Of a DNA stretch of 64,000 bases, positions 37,296 to 46,316 are shown in pieces. Made by a program: the position numbers and the translations under genes. The notes beneath the pieces are model-generated. The model was not told where the DNA came from, did no database searches, and worked only from the letters and a program-made list of their open reading frames with translations. Every line of letters starts with the position of its first letter. Position 1 is the first letter of the stretch. This DNA is from CAWBRT01 sp963696525 (GTDB lineage: Bacteria; Acidobacteriota; Terriglobia; Terriglobales; Acidobacteriaceae): positions 682,001-746,000 of the forward strand of contig CAVOKO010000009.1 in NCBI GenBank assembly GCA_963696525.1, given 5' to 3'.

Positions 37296-37832
37296 CTACG
37301 AACTTTGTAACGGGTCCGTAGTCTCGTCCGGGCGGCTCAGATGAACGAAGTCGACGAAGCCGGACGAAACCCTTTGATAGCGGTCGGCGATCGACGATCC
37401 CGCAACGCTCAGTCCCGGGAGCGCGATCCCCGCAAACAACTTCAGGATCGCCAGCAACGAACGGATACGCAGTTGCAGAGCCTGTTGGACCACCTTTTGC
37501 GCGGTCGAGGCAACTTCAGGATTCGGGCTGGTTCTGGCCGGGTTTGCCATGGCGATCAGCAAAGCTGCGTTGTGCGCAACCGCCTTGACGTAAGCCAAGG
37601 CTGCGATCTGACGCTGCCGCTGCACCGTGCGGAACGCGGCTGGCGCGAGCTTTTCGCGCAGGTACAGGGTTTCGTTTGGGTCGACAAGGTTGCGGAACGC
37701 GGCGATATCGACAGGCGCCAGTTGCCGGCTCAGTTCGTCGTAGCTTTGTCCCGACAGAACCCTGTGGCGCACTATGTAGAGCGCAAAGATCAGCGCGGGG
37801 ACAATCCCGATGACCAGAAGAATCGTGATCAT
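37296..37832 (-). CDS. Hypothetical membrane-anchored protein
   Basis: A 178-residue protein with one N-terminal hydrophobic segment (MITILLVIGIVPALIFALYI), then a soluble, helix-rich region with regular charged residues (LREKLAPAAFRTVQRQRQIAALAYV...). A second weakly hydrophobic stretch lies near AILKLFAGIALPGLSVAG. The base composition and absence of low-complexity bias support a real gene. I recognise no family. It converges on chrA and lies just upstream of a region with no clear operon partner. Confidence 0.5.
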   Translation of the reverse strand: MITILLVIGIVPALIFALYIVRHRVLSGQSYDELSRQLAPVDIAAFRNLVDPNETLYLREKLAPAAFRTVQRQRQIAALAYVKAVAHNAALLIAMANPARTSPNPEVASTAQKVVQQALQLRIRSLLAILKLFAGIALPGLSVAGSSIADRYQRVSSGFVDFVHLSRPDETTDPLQSS

Positions 37833-38043
37833 GAAGACTCCGGCGTGTCCTTCCTGTCAATGAGCATGCGATGATTGCACAAGATAGTTTGAACTTAGCT
37901 CACGGCGTCGCCTTAACGCATCCGAAAAAAGTCCACGTTCTATTTCCGGAACAGGTTCCTTGTTTCATTTCGGAAATCGCCCGAATCGATATACTCTTGC
38001 TATATACGCCGTATAATCCGGCAGGCGTGGCTGAGGGGGCTGA

Positions 38044-38466
38044 ATGCCGCTGTTCAGTGCTTCGGAAGATTTCACCCGGTATACCTTGTCTGCAATACCC
38101 GAGCTTTTGTCTCGTCTGGCTTACATCACCAGCCTTCGAGATAAGGAAGGAACCTACTGTCATTGGGGGCTGGTACGCACCCATGGAAGCGCCGCTGCCA
38201 CGGAAGCCATGGGCCACGCGCACCTGGAAGTGCTGACGAAGGTGCTTCGCACGCCGCTGTCCCAACTCATGCGGGAAGTAGAAGATACTAGCAAGTCGGG
38301 CTCGGGGCGCCAGCGGTTCTGCTCCAGAAATCGACTCCTCTGCGATCGATTGTGCCGGCTGGGGCGCACCCCGCCACGTTCAGCCATGCCAAGGCTACGA
38401 TTCTCGCGCTGCGCGCGTTGGAAGACGCGAGAAACTGGCTGCAAACCAGTCATCGAGTCGCATAGC
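38044..38466 (+). pseudogene. Conserved-looking hypothetical protein, one frameshift
   Basis: The first part (MPLFSASEDFTRYTLSAIPE, then LLSRLAYITSLRDKEGTYCHWGLVRTHG) runs to about 38290. From there the natural continuation is in another frame and reads LGAPAVLLQKSTPLRSIVPA, then FSHAKATILALRALEDARNW and ends LQTSHRVA at a TAG at 38464-38466. Together they give a compact protein of about 140 residues with helical character, so a single missing base near 38295 is likely. I do not recognise the family. TATAAT at 38012-38017 lies 27 bases upstream and may be the -10 box. The end overlaps the converging XRE gene by about 70 bases, which is unusual but possible. Confidence 0.5.
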
Positions 38467-39204
38467 AATCCCCACCACCTGTCCTAGGATTTCCGCTTCG
38501 TTCGGCTGCTTGAGGGAACGAGGAAGCTCCGGCGAGAGCGGATGCGGTTGCAGAATCAGCGAATCGCCTACCACCGCGCACCACGAACACATAAAGCCTT
38601 CGCGCGTCTCGACAAAGTAGACCGGCCGCTCATATTCGGAGCGCCACGTTCCTTCCTGCACTTTGTTGCGCGACTCGTCGACTTGCACGAAAGTGCCCGG
38701 CAACAGCAGCGGGTACATGGTGAGATCCTCGCTGCCGATATATCCATAGACAAAGCGCTCCGGCTGCAGATGGGCCAGGTGTGAAAGCGGTACCAATCCC
38801 CAGCGCTGTATCATGCGGCCCAGGTTCGTCGTACGCCTGACATCGAAGCCGGGATCGATTTCCGTTGGCAGATACATCGCCGTGGTGCCGGCCAGCGCCT
38901 CCGAAAGGTGCGAACGCGGAGGCTCGACCAGCGACAGGTCTCCGGCTGTCTGGTTGAGGTCGATCCCATACCAGGAGAGGAATTCGCGCACGTCGCGCCG
39001 GTAAATGATGCCGAGCGAGTATAGCCGGAAGATGCTAGGTATGACTCCTTTGGTCTCGATGTCGGATAGCCTGCTTAGGGGAACGCCGAAATCGTCGTTC
39101 TGGTGTTTCGCCGCGATTCGCAAACTTGCCGCTTCTACCTCTCGAATCGTGAAACCCAACTGCTCGCGAAGTGCCCGGAGCTTTTGCCCTGCCGTGGTCA
39201 ACAT
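38395..39204 (-). CDS. XRE-family transcriptional regulator with large C-terminal sensing domain
   Basis: A 269-residue regulator. Residues 1-65 form a helix-turn-helix of the XRE type (GQKLRALREQLGFTIREVEA, then SRLSDIETKGVIPSIFRLYSLGIIY), though with an insert between the helices. The rest is a long beta-rich domain (FVYGYIGSEDLTMYPLLLPG, TFVQVDESRNK, WCAVVGDSLILQPHPLSP) that resembles the S24/LexA-like fold used by phage-type repressors; the catalytic Ser-Lys pair is not obvious. An inverted repeat just upstream (39220-39244) is the probable autoregulatory operator. Function is unknown. This type appears in acidobacteria as stand-alone regulators. Confidence 0.72.
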   Translation of the reverse strand: MLTTAGQKLRALREQLGFTIREVEAASLRIAAKHQNDDFGVPLSRLSDIETKGVIPSIFRLYSLGIIYRRDVREFLSWYGIDLNQTAGDLSLVEPPRSHLSEALAGTTAMYLPTEIDPGFDVRRTTNLGRMIQRWGLVPLSHLAHLQPERFVYGYIGSEDLTMYPLLLPGTFVQVDESRNKVQEGTWRSEYERPVYFVETREGFMCSWCAVVGDSLILQPHPLSPELPRSLKQPNEAEILGQVVGIAMRLDDWFAASFSRLPTRAARES

Positions 39205-39219
39205 GCCCCCTATGATCTT

Positions 39220-39244
39220 GGTTCTAAGAACTAAAGCTAGAACC
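39220..39244 (-). promoter_or_regulatory. Inverted-repeat operator of the XRE regulator
   Basis: GGTTCTA (39220-39226) and TAGAACC (39238-39244) form a perfect inverted repeat with an 11-bp spacer; the left part also contains the smaller palindrome GTTCTAAGAAC. It begins 16 bp upstream of the regulator's ATG, the place expected for an autorepression site. Confidence 0.6.
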
Positions 39245-39527
39245 TTAACAAGGTACAGGAAGACAAAGAATATTTACAATCCGCACCCCAGGTACATGGA
39301 AGCCGTAACATTCGAGGTTGCCAAGGCCAGAGTGCCTCGATCGTTCAGCCGCAAAACCTTGGGAAAATGCAAGCATAAGGCCTAGATCCTATGACCCCAA
39401 GCACGCAAAATCTTGCGGTGAAAGAGGCTGCCAGAGATCCCGGACGGGCGATGTGCTCTGGATCACATCTGAGCGTGATATTTGTAGTTGACCCCGCGCC
39501 GCTCTGGTTGGACAATGGAGTTGGAGT

Positions 39528-39542
39528 TGAAAATGATTTTCA
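39528..39542 (+). promoter_or_regulatory. Fur-like box overlapping the feoA start
   Basis: TGAAAATGATTTTCA is a perfect 7-1-7 palindrome covering the feoA start codon (39533). Occupied by a Fur-family repressor it would block ribosome access or transcription. It differs from the site upstream of the bufferin-type operon only in the central base. Another inverted repeat, ATCAC (39462-39466) and GTGAT (39475-39479), lies about 55 bp further upstream and might bind a second regulator. Confidence 0.65.
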
Positions 39543-39946
39543 GATTCGCAAGCCGGGACCTGTCCACCAAAACCAAGACGACGAAGACGCGTCTGCCGGC
39601 TCGCGCTCTCAAGCACGTTGGCCAGCGTCGCTCCGTATCGGGATTCCCGGAGAGCACCGCTGCCGGACTAGGCGCAAACAACTCTAGCCGTGAAATACAG
39701 CTTTTACCGCTTTCTGATCTTCCTCAAGGGGTTCGCGCCATCATCCACGAGATTGATCTGGCGGCCGGCGCCGCCGACCAAGTCATGCTGTTCGGGTTCA
39801 TGACCGGCGTAGAGGTCGTCTCCGGGCAATGCGGTCCCGGCGGCGATCCCAGGGTCTACCGGCTGGACGGAACGGAAGTGGCAATCCGGCGCGCTACCGC
39901 ACGGCACATCATGGTGCGCATACCCTTTGCCCCGGAGCCGGCCTGA
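39533..39946 (+). CDS. feoA: FeoA-domain ferrous iron transport protein
   Basis: The C-terminal 75 residues are a FeoA (SH3-like) domain: LLPLSDLPQGVRAIIHEIDL, then LFGFMTGVEVVSG and a closing strand VAIRRATARHIMVRI. The chosen start at 39533 gives 137 residues and has GGAG six bases upstream. The N-terminal extension (MIFRFASRDLSTKTKTTKTR...) is basic and not part of the FeoA fold, so a downstream start is possible. FeoA assists FeoB in Fe(II) uptake. Its stop overlaps the feoB start (TGATG), showing translational coupling. The Fur-like box overlaps its start. Confidence 0.82.
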   Translation: MIFRFASRDLSTKTKTTKTRLPARALKHVGQRRSVSGFPESTAAGLGANNSSREIQLLPLSDLPQGVRAIIHEIDLAAGAADQVMLFGFMTGVEVVSGQCGPGGDPRVYRLDGTEVAIRRATARHIMVRIPFAPEPA

Positions 39947-41846
39947 TGTCTACCCGCGAGTGCTGCGGCCCTTCCTACGGCACAGAGGTACTGGAAGGTG
40001 TTGGCCAGAAATCAATCCGCACCATCGCGCTCGTAGGGCCGCCCAATTGCGGCAAGACTACGCTCTTCAACCAACTTACGGGCCTTCACCGCAAGGTAGC
40101 GAATTTCCCCGGGGTCACGGTTGAACACTTCACCGGATACCTCACTTTGCAGGACGGCGAGCGCGTCGCTCTGATCGACCTGCCGGGCATCTACAGCCTG
40201 AACGCGAAATCCGAAGACGAGCGAGTCACGGTCGATGTTCTGCGCGGCCAAATGACGGGGATCGAGCGGCCGGACGCCATCGTGCTGGTAGTCGACTCCA
40301 CCAATCTTGGCCGTCACCTGGCGCTGGCGGCGCCGGTCATCAGCCTCGGACTGCCCACGCTGGTGCTGCTCAACATGGCCGATTCCCTGCGCGCCCGCGA
40401 CGGTCATATCGATGTGCTATCGCTGGCGAGGCAGTTAGGCACTCCCGTGGCTCTCGTCAGCTGCGGCCAGCGGAGAGGGCTTGGACGCTGTCGCTCGCTT
40501 CATCAGTTCGGCCATGCACCAGCCGCAACCGTCTGAGCTGCCCCTGCTGCACGATATCCGCGAATGCCGGCAATGGGCCGAACGCATCAATCTTCAGTCC
40601 AATTACCGCAAGCCTTTGCCGCCGGTGTGGACACGCCGCCTGGATGCCGTTTATCTACATCGTCTATGGGGTCCGCTGATTTTTTTCATGGTGGTGGTTG
40701 CGGTATTCCAGACCATCTTTGCCGCCGGCCAGCCTATCTCCAAGCTGCTTCAGGATGCGCTCGATTACCTGGGGGCGGCCGTTTCTCCCCATATCCACAA
40801 CGCTCTGATCCGCTCTTTGCTGATGGATGGCGCCTGGAACGGCGTTTCCTCGGTGCTGGTTTTTCTGCCGCAGATTCTGCTGCTGTTCCTGCTGATCGGG
40901 GTACTGGAGGACTCGGGATACCTGGCGCGCGCGGCCGTGATCGCCGACCGCACCATGTCCCGCTTCGGATTGAACGGCAAGGCCTTTATCCCGCTGCTTT
41001 CGGCATACGCCTGCGCGGTTCCGGCCATCATGGCGACTCGCACCATCGAGAACAAGCGCGACCGTCTGGCCACCATCATGGTCGCGCCCTTCATGACGTG
41101 TTCGGCGCGCCTGCCGGTCTACACCATGGTGATCGCCGCATTCGTGCCCAACGCGCGTATCGCGGGAGTATTTTTTGGCTCGCGCGCCTTGGCCATGCTG
41201 GGGCTTTACGTGATCGGTTTTCTGGCCGCGCTGTTCACCGCGCGCGTGCTTAAGTCTTCCATCCTCAAGAGCAAGGATGTTCCCTTTCTGCTGGAGTTGC
41301 CGCCCTATCGCTGGCCGACTTTGCGCTCGCTGGCCATGCGCCTCTTGGACCGCACGAGAGCCTTCGTCTGGCGTGCTGGAACCGTCATTCTCGGCGGTTT
41401 CGCTGCTGCTGGCGATTCTGACGAACCTGCCGCTCCATCAGGGGCAACCGCCGGCCATTCAGGACAGCGTCGTGGGGCGCATCGGTCATTCCCTGGTGCC
41501 GGTCATCGCTCCGCTCGGTTTCAACTGGAAGATCGGCGTCGGCTTGCTTACCTCTCTGGCCGCGCGCGAGGTCATCGTGGGCACGCTGGGCACGCTCTAT
41601 GGCGTCGATCCCCAACAGCACGCCATGAACCTGCAGCAGGCACTGCACAGCGACCTGAGCCTGGGAGGCGCGGCCGCGCTGCTGATTTTCTTCGCCTTCG
41701 CCATGCAGTGCACCTCGACCCTCGCCGTGGTGCGCCGCGAAACCAACAGTTGGAAGTGGCCCGCGCTTCAGTTCACTTACATGACCGTAATGGCTTACGG
41801 TGGCGCCTTCATCGCCAAACACCTGGTCGACGCCTTCTTCCGATAG
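39946..41846 (+). pseudogene. feoB: Ferrous iron transporter FeoB, two frameshifts
   Basis: A GTP-binding Fe(II) transporter. The G domain has the P-loop VGPPNCGKTTLFNQLTG, the switch VANFPGVTVEHFTG, DLPGIYSL and NMAD. The membrane part has the two Gate motifs (GVLEDSGYLARAA, and AFIPLLSAYACAVPAIMATR with ENKRDRLATIMVAPFMTC), ending with LIFFAFAMQCTSTLAVVRRE. Deleting one T at about 40462 and one G near 41390 restores a single protein of about 630 residues, so both breaks look like single-base insertions. The gene is translationally coupled to feoA. If the breaks are real the cell would lack this uptake route, which is unlikely given the preserved sequence. Confidence 0.9.
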
Positions 41847-41914
41847 ACGCGCTCGAACAACGAGCCAGCGGGTACGTTCCTATGTTTGTCTAGGCCTTGA
41901 CGCAGAGGTTTCGG

Positions 41915-42068
41915 AATGTCATCCTGAGCAAAGCGAAGGATCCCAGGAAACCGTCCCAGTAACCTTGCGTTCCGCTTCGAGCCTTTTCCTCGATAGAATC
42001 CTTCAGCCGCGACTTCAGCCCCACGCAGCCTGGGATTCTTCTGCTCCCGGCGGTCGCTCAGAATGACA
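41915..42068. repeat. Dispersed inverted-repeat element after feoB
   Basis: The left arm (GTCATCCTGAGCAAAGCGAA then GGATCCCAGG, 41918-41947) is inverted relative to the right arm (CCTGGGATTCTTCTGC, and CGCTCAGAATGACA at the end, 42029-42068). The arms are imperfect and separated by about 80 bases. A partial copy occurs at 1062-1098. Spurious short ORFs across it read as CHPEQSEGSQ-like peptides, a well-known annotation artefact of this repeat family. Confidence 0.65.
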
Positions 42069-42101
42069 CCTCAAAACGTTATTACGCAATTTACGGGACT
42101 C

Positions 42102-43102
<1,001 letters not shown>

Positions 43103-43103
<1 letters not shown>

Positions 43104-44896
43104 TAGGCTGCCGGCGCTCGTGACGCACCGCCGATCCGACGCCGTCCGCTAATGTACTGGCCGGTCAGCGATTCGGGCTCGTCGGCAATCTGCGCGGGAG
43201 TTCCGGCGGCGACCACCTCGCCTCCGTGCCGGCCCGCGCCGGGTCCAAGGTCGATGACGTAATCGGCGCGCCGGATGGTTTCTTCATCGTGCTCCACCAC
43301 CAGCACGGTGTTGCCCAAGTCGCGCAGCGATTCGAGCGATTGCAGCAGGCGGGCATTGTCGCGGTGATGCAGGCCGATCGAAGGCTCGTCGAACACGTAG
43401 AGCACGCCGCGCAGCTTGGAGCCGATCTGGGTCGCCAGCCGTATGCGCTGGCCTTCGCCGCCGGAGAGCGTGGCCGCCGAGCGATCCAACGCAATGTAGC
43501 CCAGGCCAACATGATGAAGAAAGCCCAGCCTCTCACCGATCTCGCGCAGCACGCGGCCCGCGATCTTCTCCTCGCGTTCATTCAGGCGGATGGCTCCGAC
43601 CGCCTCGACGGCGCGCGAAACCGGCAGCGCGGTGAAGTCGGAAATGGACATGCCGTTGACCTTCACGGCAAGGCTCTCGGGCCGCAGGCGCTTGCCCTCG
43701 CAGCGAGGACACGGCGTGGCGGACATGTAGTTCAGCAGCCACTCGCGGTAGCTGTCGGAGTTCGACTCCTCGAGCATCTGCCGTAGAAATGCAAAAACCC
43801 CGCGAAAACCGGCAGGGCTGCTTTTCTCCGGACCGTACAGGATCAGGTTCTGGGTCGCCGCCGGGAGCTGCTCGAATGGCGTCTCCAGGTCAAAGCGATA
43901 GACCTCGGCGGCGCGCTTCAGCAACGATTGCAGATAAGTAGACCCGCTGCCGGGACCCAGGCCGCCGTCCAGCAGGGGCTTCGACCAGTCCACCACAATT
44001 TTGGCGGGGTCGAAATCGTATTTCGAACCGAGGCCGTTGCACTCCGGGCAAGCGCCGTAGACGCTGTTGAAGGAAAACGATCGCGGCTCCAGTTGCGGAA
44101 CATTGATGCCGCACTCGGGACATGCCATGCGCGAGGAATACAAGCGCTCGTCGCCGCCAACGACAGACACTTGCACCAGCCCTTGTCCGAGCTTCATGGC
44201 AACTTCAACGGAATTGGTCAGACGGCGCTCGATTCCGGCCTTGAGCAGCAGCCGGTCCACCACCACCTCGATGGTGTGGTTGCGGCGCTTATCGAGGCGA
44301 ATCTCAGCTTCGATGTTGACCAACTCACCGTCGATGCGGGCGCGCGAAAATCCGTGCTGGGCAAGCTTCTCCAGCTCCTTCTTGAACTCGCCCTTACGTC
44401 CGCGCACCAATGGGGCCAGTAGCATGATGCGGGTCTGATCCGTGCCGGATTCGTCCTGCGGGACCATTTCCAGCAACCGCGCCACGATCTGTTCGGCCGA
44501 CTGCCGGGTGATCTCCCGGCCGCACTTTGGGCAGTGCGGCAGCCCTATCGAGGAGTAAAGCAAGCGCAAATAGTCGTAAATCTCGGTAATTGTCCCTACA
44601 GTCGAGCGTGGACTGCGGCTGGTAGTCTTTTGCTCGATGGAGATGGCAGGGCTCAGACCGTCGATGGCATCGACGTCGGGCCGTTCCAGTTGGTCCAGGA
44701 ACTGACGCGCATACGCCGAGAGCGTTTCGACATAGCGCCGCTGCCCTTCGGCATAGATGGTGTCGAAGGCCAGCGATGACTTGCCCGAACCGCTAAGCCC
44801 GGTGATCACCGTCAGAGAGTTGCGCGGAATCTCGACCGAGATGTTCTTGAGGTTGTGTTGGCGCGCCCCGCGCACCGAGATCTTTGTAATTGGCAT
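43103..44896 (-). CDS. uvrA: UvrA, N-terminal half (first ATPase unit)
   Basis: A 597-residue open frame with the first half of UvrA. The start at 44896 gives MPITKISVRGARQHNLKNIS, the family start; the frame extends 29 residues further upstream without homology. Features: Walker A GLSGSGKSSLAFD, the UvrB-binding and insertion regions, zinc-binding cysteines (CPKCGREI; CPECNGLGSKYDFDP), CPRCEGKRLRPESLAVKV, ABC signature LSGGEGQRIRLATQIG and Walker B YVFDEPSIGLHHRD. The frame ends RRRIGGASRAPAA just where the second half should continue. Together the halves give about 930 residues, the normal UvrA length. The protein finds lesions and loads UvrB. Confidence 0.9.
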
Positions 44897-45279
44897 CCGA
44901 AAGTACGCCTCCGGCGCGACCAGGGACAGCACCCACAGTGACGTGGACAGTTCACTGGAAACGTCGGACAGTGTGGCAGACACTTCGACTCAGGTATCTT
45001 AGAAGGCAATAGAGTCAAGCGTCAAACTGAGGCATAACAGAACCAGCGGCATTGCGCCCCTGGCGACGAATTCCCGTAATGGACCGCGGAGAGTTCGGAG
45101 CGGAAATGGTTCAAGTATTCGTGAAACAGCCGGAAATTTTTGATTCGGCCTGGTTCTCCACTGGTACAAAGGTTTAACGCGTGCTTAATCTTGCGCGAGC
45201 ATCTTGATTTTGTAGGCTCTTGGTTTCAGCTTTCCCGCTGACATTTAATCCGGCGGGATTTTATAAAAGGTAGCGAGAC

Positions 45280-45459
45280 TTGACGACTCTATTGGTTCCA
45301 CTGGCATTGCTTTTGACTATTGTGATTTCGGTCGCATTTGGAATCGGTGCCGGATATCTGGCGATTGTGGGTATCCTGAATGCTTTCGGCCGCAACCGCA
45401 GAGAGCGGAAACCCGCGGCTGCCGCTATGATCTCCACTGCCGGTCCATCCGGCAACTGA
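45280..45459 (+). CDS. Small single-pass membrane protein (TTG start)
   Basis: A 59-residue frame beginning TTG at 45280 with AAAAGG nine bases upstream and ending TGA at 45457-45459. The translation starts with a clean hydrophobic helix (LLVPLALLLTIVISVAFGIG then AGYLAIVGILNAF) and ends in a basic cytoplasmic tail (GRNRRERKPAAAAM). Not recognised. The helix, positive tail and start signals make it plausible, but it is short. The bases before it (44984-45279) show nothing else. Confidence 0.5.
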   Translation: MTTLLVPLALLLTIVISVAFGIGAGYLAIVGILNAFGRNRRERKPAAAAMISTAGPSGN

Positions 45460-45765
45460 GCGAGGCTTCGGTCAGATCCGCGTCCACTCGCGCTGCGGGC
45501 GTGAGCATGCTGTTGGTTGCATTCGCGGAAGACTTCCGCATCACCAATTCTTATTTTATTCCGAGCACCCCACTGAAGTCGCTTGCTACCACCCCAGCAC
45601 TCGCAACCGCGGCGCGTGCCGGGGACCCCGCACCCCGCTTCGTCGCAGCCACTGTATTCTGGCGGGCGCACAGCACTTTCTGGCTAACAACTCGCAAATC
45701 TAAAGTGTGTTTGTGCTTGTGAAGAGTGGCTTGCAAGCAAGCCATCGCCAAACGGAGAATGAATC
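45460..45765. other. Intergenic region with GGGGACCCC fragment
   Basis: About 300 bases with no supportable gene. At 45614-45633 it contains a GCGTGCCGGGGACCCC stretch similar to the CCGGGGACC fragments at 5271-5280 (last tandem copy) and 56030-56040, perhaps remnants of the same repeat family. Confidence 0.35.
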
Positions 45766-46227
45766 ATGCGGAGTGTTTTGAAGCGTTACACGAGTTCCAT
45801 GTTTCTCGCATCCCTTGTTTTTATGCTGATTGCAGCTTCGGCTGCCTTTGCCGACACGCCGGGCCGTCATCCGGCCTATCTGCACGCGCGAGCCGATCTG
45901 GTGCGCGCTCGCTTGCTGATGCAAGTGCGCGACGACCCGTACGTCGCGGCTCCGCTTGGCAGAGCCATCGAGGAAGTCAATGCTGCCATCAGCGAAATCG
46001 ACCACGCCGCCGCATGGGACCGCAAAGACCTCAACGATAACCCGCCCGTGGATGTGAGACTGCGGGGGCGCGACAGGTTCCGCGAAATCGACCGCCTGCT
46101 GCACGGCGCACAACGCGACATCGACCGCGAAGAGGATTCGAGAGCCGCCCGCGAGTGGCGCAACCGCGCGAATCGCCACATCGAAGAAGCGGTTCAGCAT
46201 TTGAGGAGAGCAAGATTGATCGATTAG
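45766..46227 (+). CDS. Exported helical protein of unknown function
   Basis: A 153-residue protein with a signal peptide (FLASLVFMLIAASAAFA, cleavage after AFA) and a mature part that is almost entirely charged alpha-helix: HARADLVRARLLMQVRDDPY, AIEEVNAAISEIDHAA, FREIDRLLHGAQRDIDREED, then HIEEAVQHLRRARLID. The pattern of three or four amphipathic helices suggests a small periplasmic helical bundle. I recognise no family. A strong terminator-like hairpin follows at 46258, shared with the converging transketolase gene. Confidence 0.6.
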   Translation: MRSVLKRYTSSMFLASLVFMLIAASAAFADTPGRHPAYLHARADLVRARLLMQVRDDPYVAAPLGRAIEEVNAAISEIDHAAAWDRKDLNDNPPVDVRLRGRDRFREIDRLLHGAQRDIDREEDSRAAREWRNRANRHIEEAVQHLRRARLID

Positions 46228-46257
46228 GCCGATGACGTCCGCTTCCGCGGAATGCAA

Positions 46258-46292
46258 AAGGGCTCTCAATCGCTTGAGAGCCCTTCGCGTTT
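46258..46292. terminator. Bidirectional Rho-independent terminator
   Basis: AAGGGCTCTCAA (46258-46269) and TTGAGAGCCCTT (46274-46285) form a perfect 12-bp stem with the loop TCGC. The plus side continues CGCGTTTT, and on the minus side the stem is followed by TTGCATTC. It lies between the convergent helical-protein gene and transketolase and could end both transcripts. Confidence 0.85.
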
Positions 46293-46316
46293 TACAGTTT
46301 GCTACAACCGGGCGCT

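Noticed and set aside
38012..38060. tRNA-like start (GCAGGCGTGGCTGAGGGGGC) near 38020
   Set aside because: It resembles the D-arm of a serine or leucine tRNA, but no matching acceptor stem or T-arm was found downstream.
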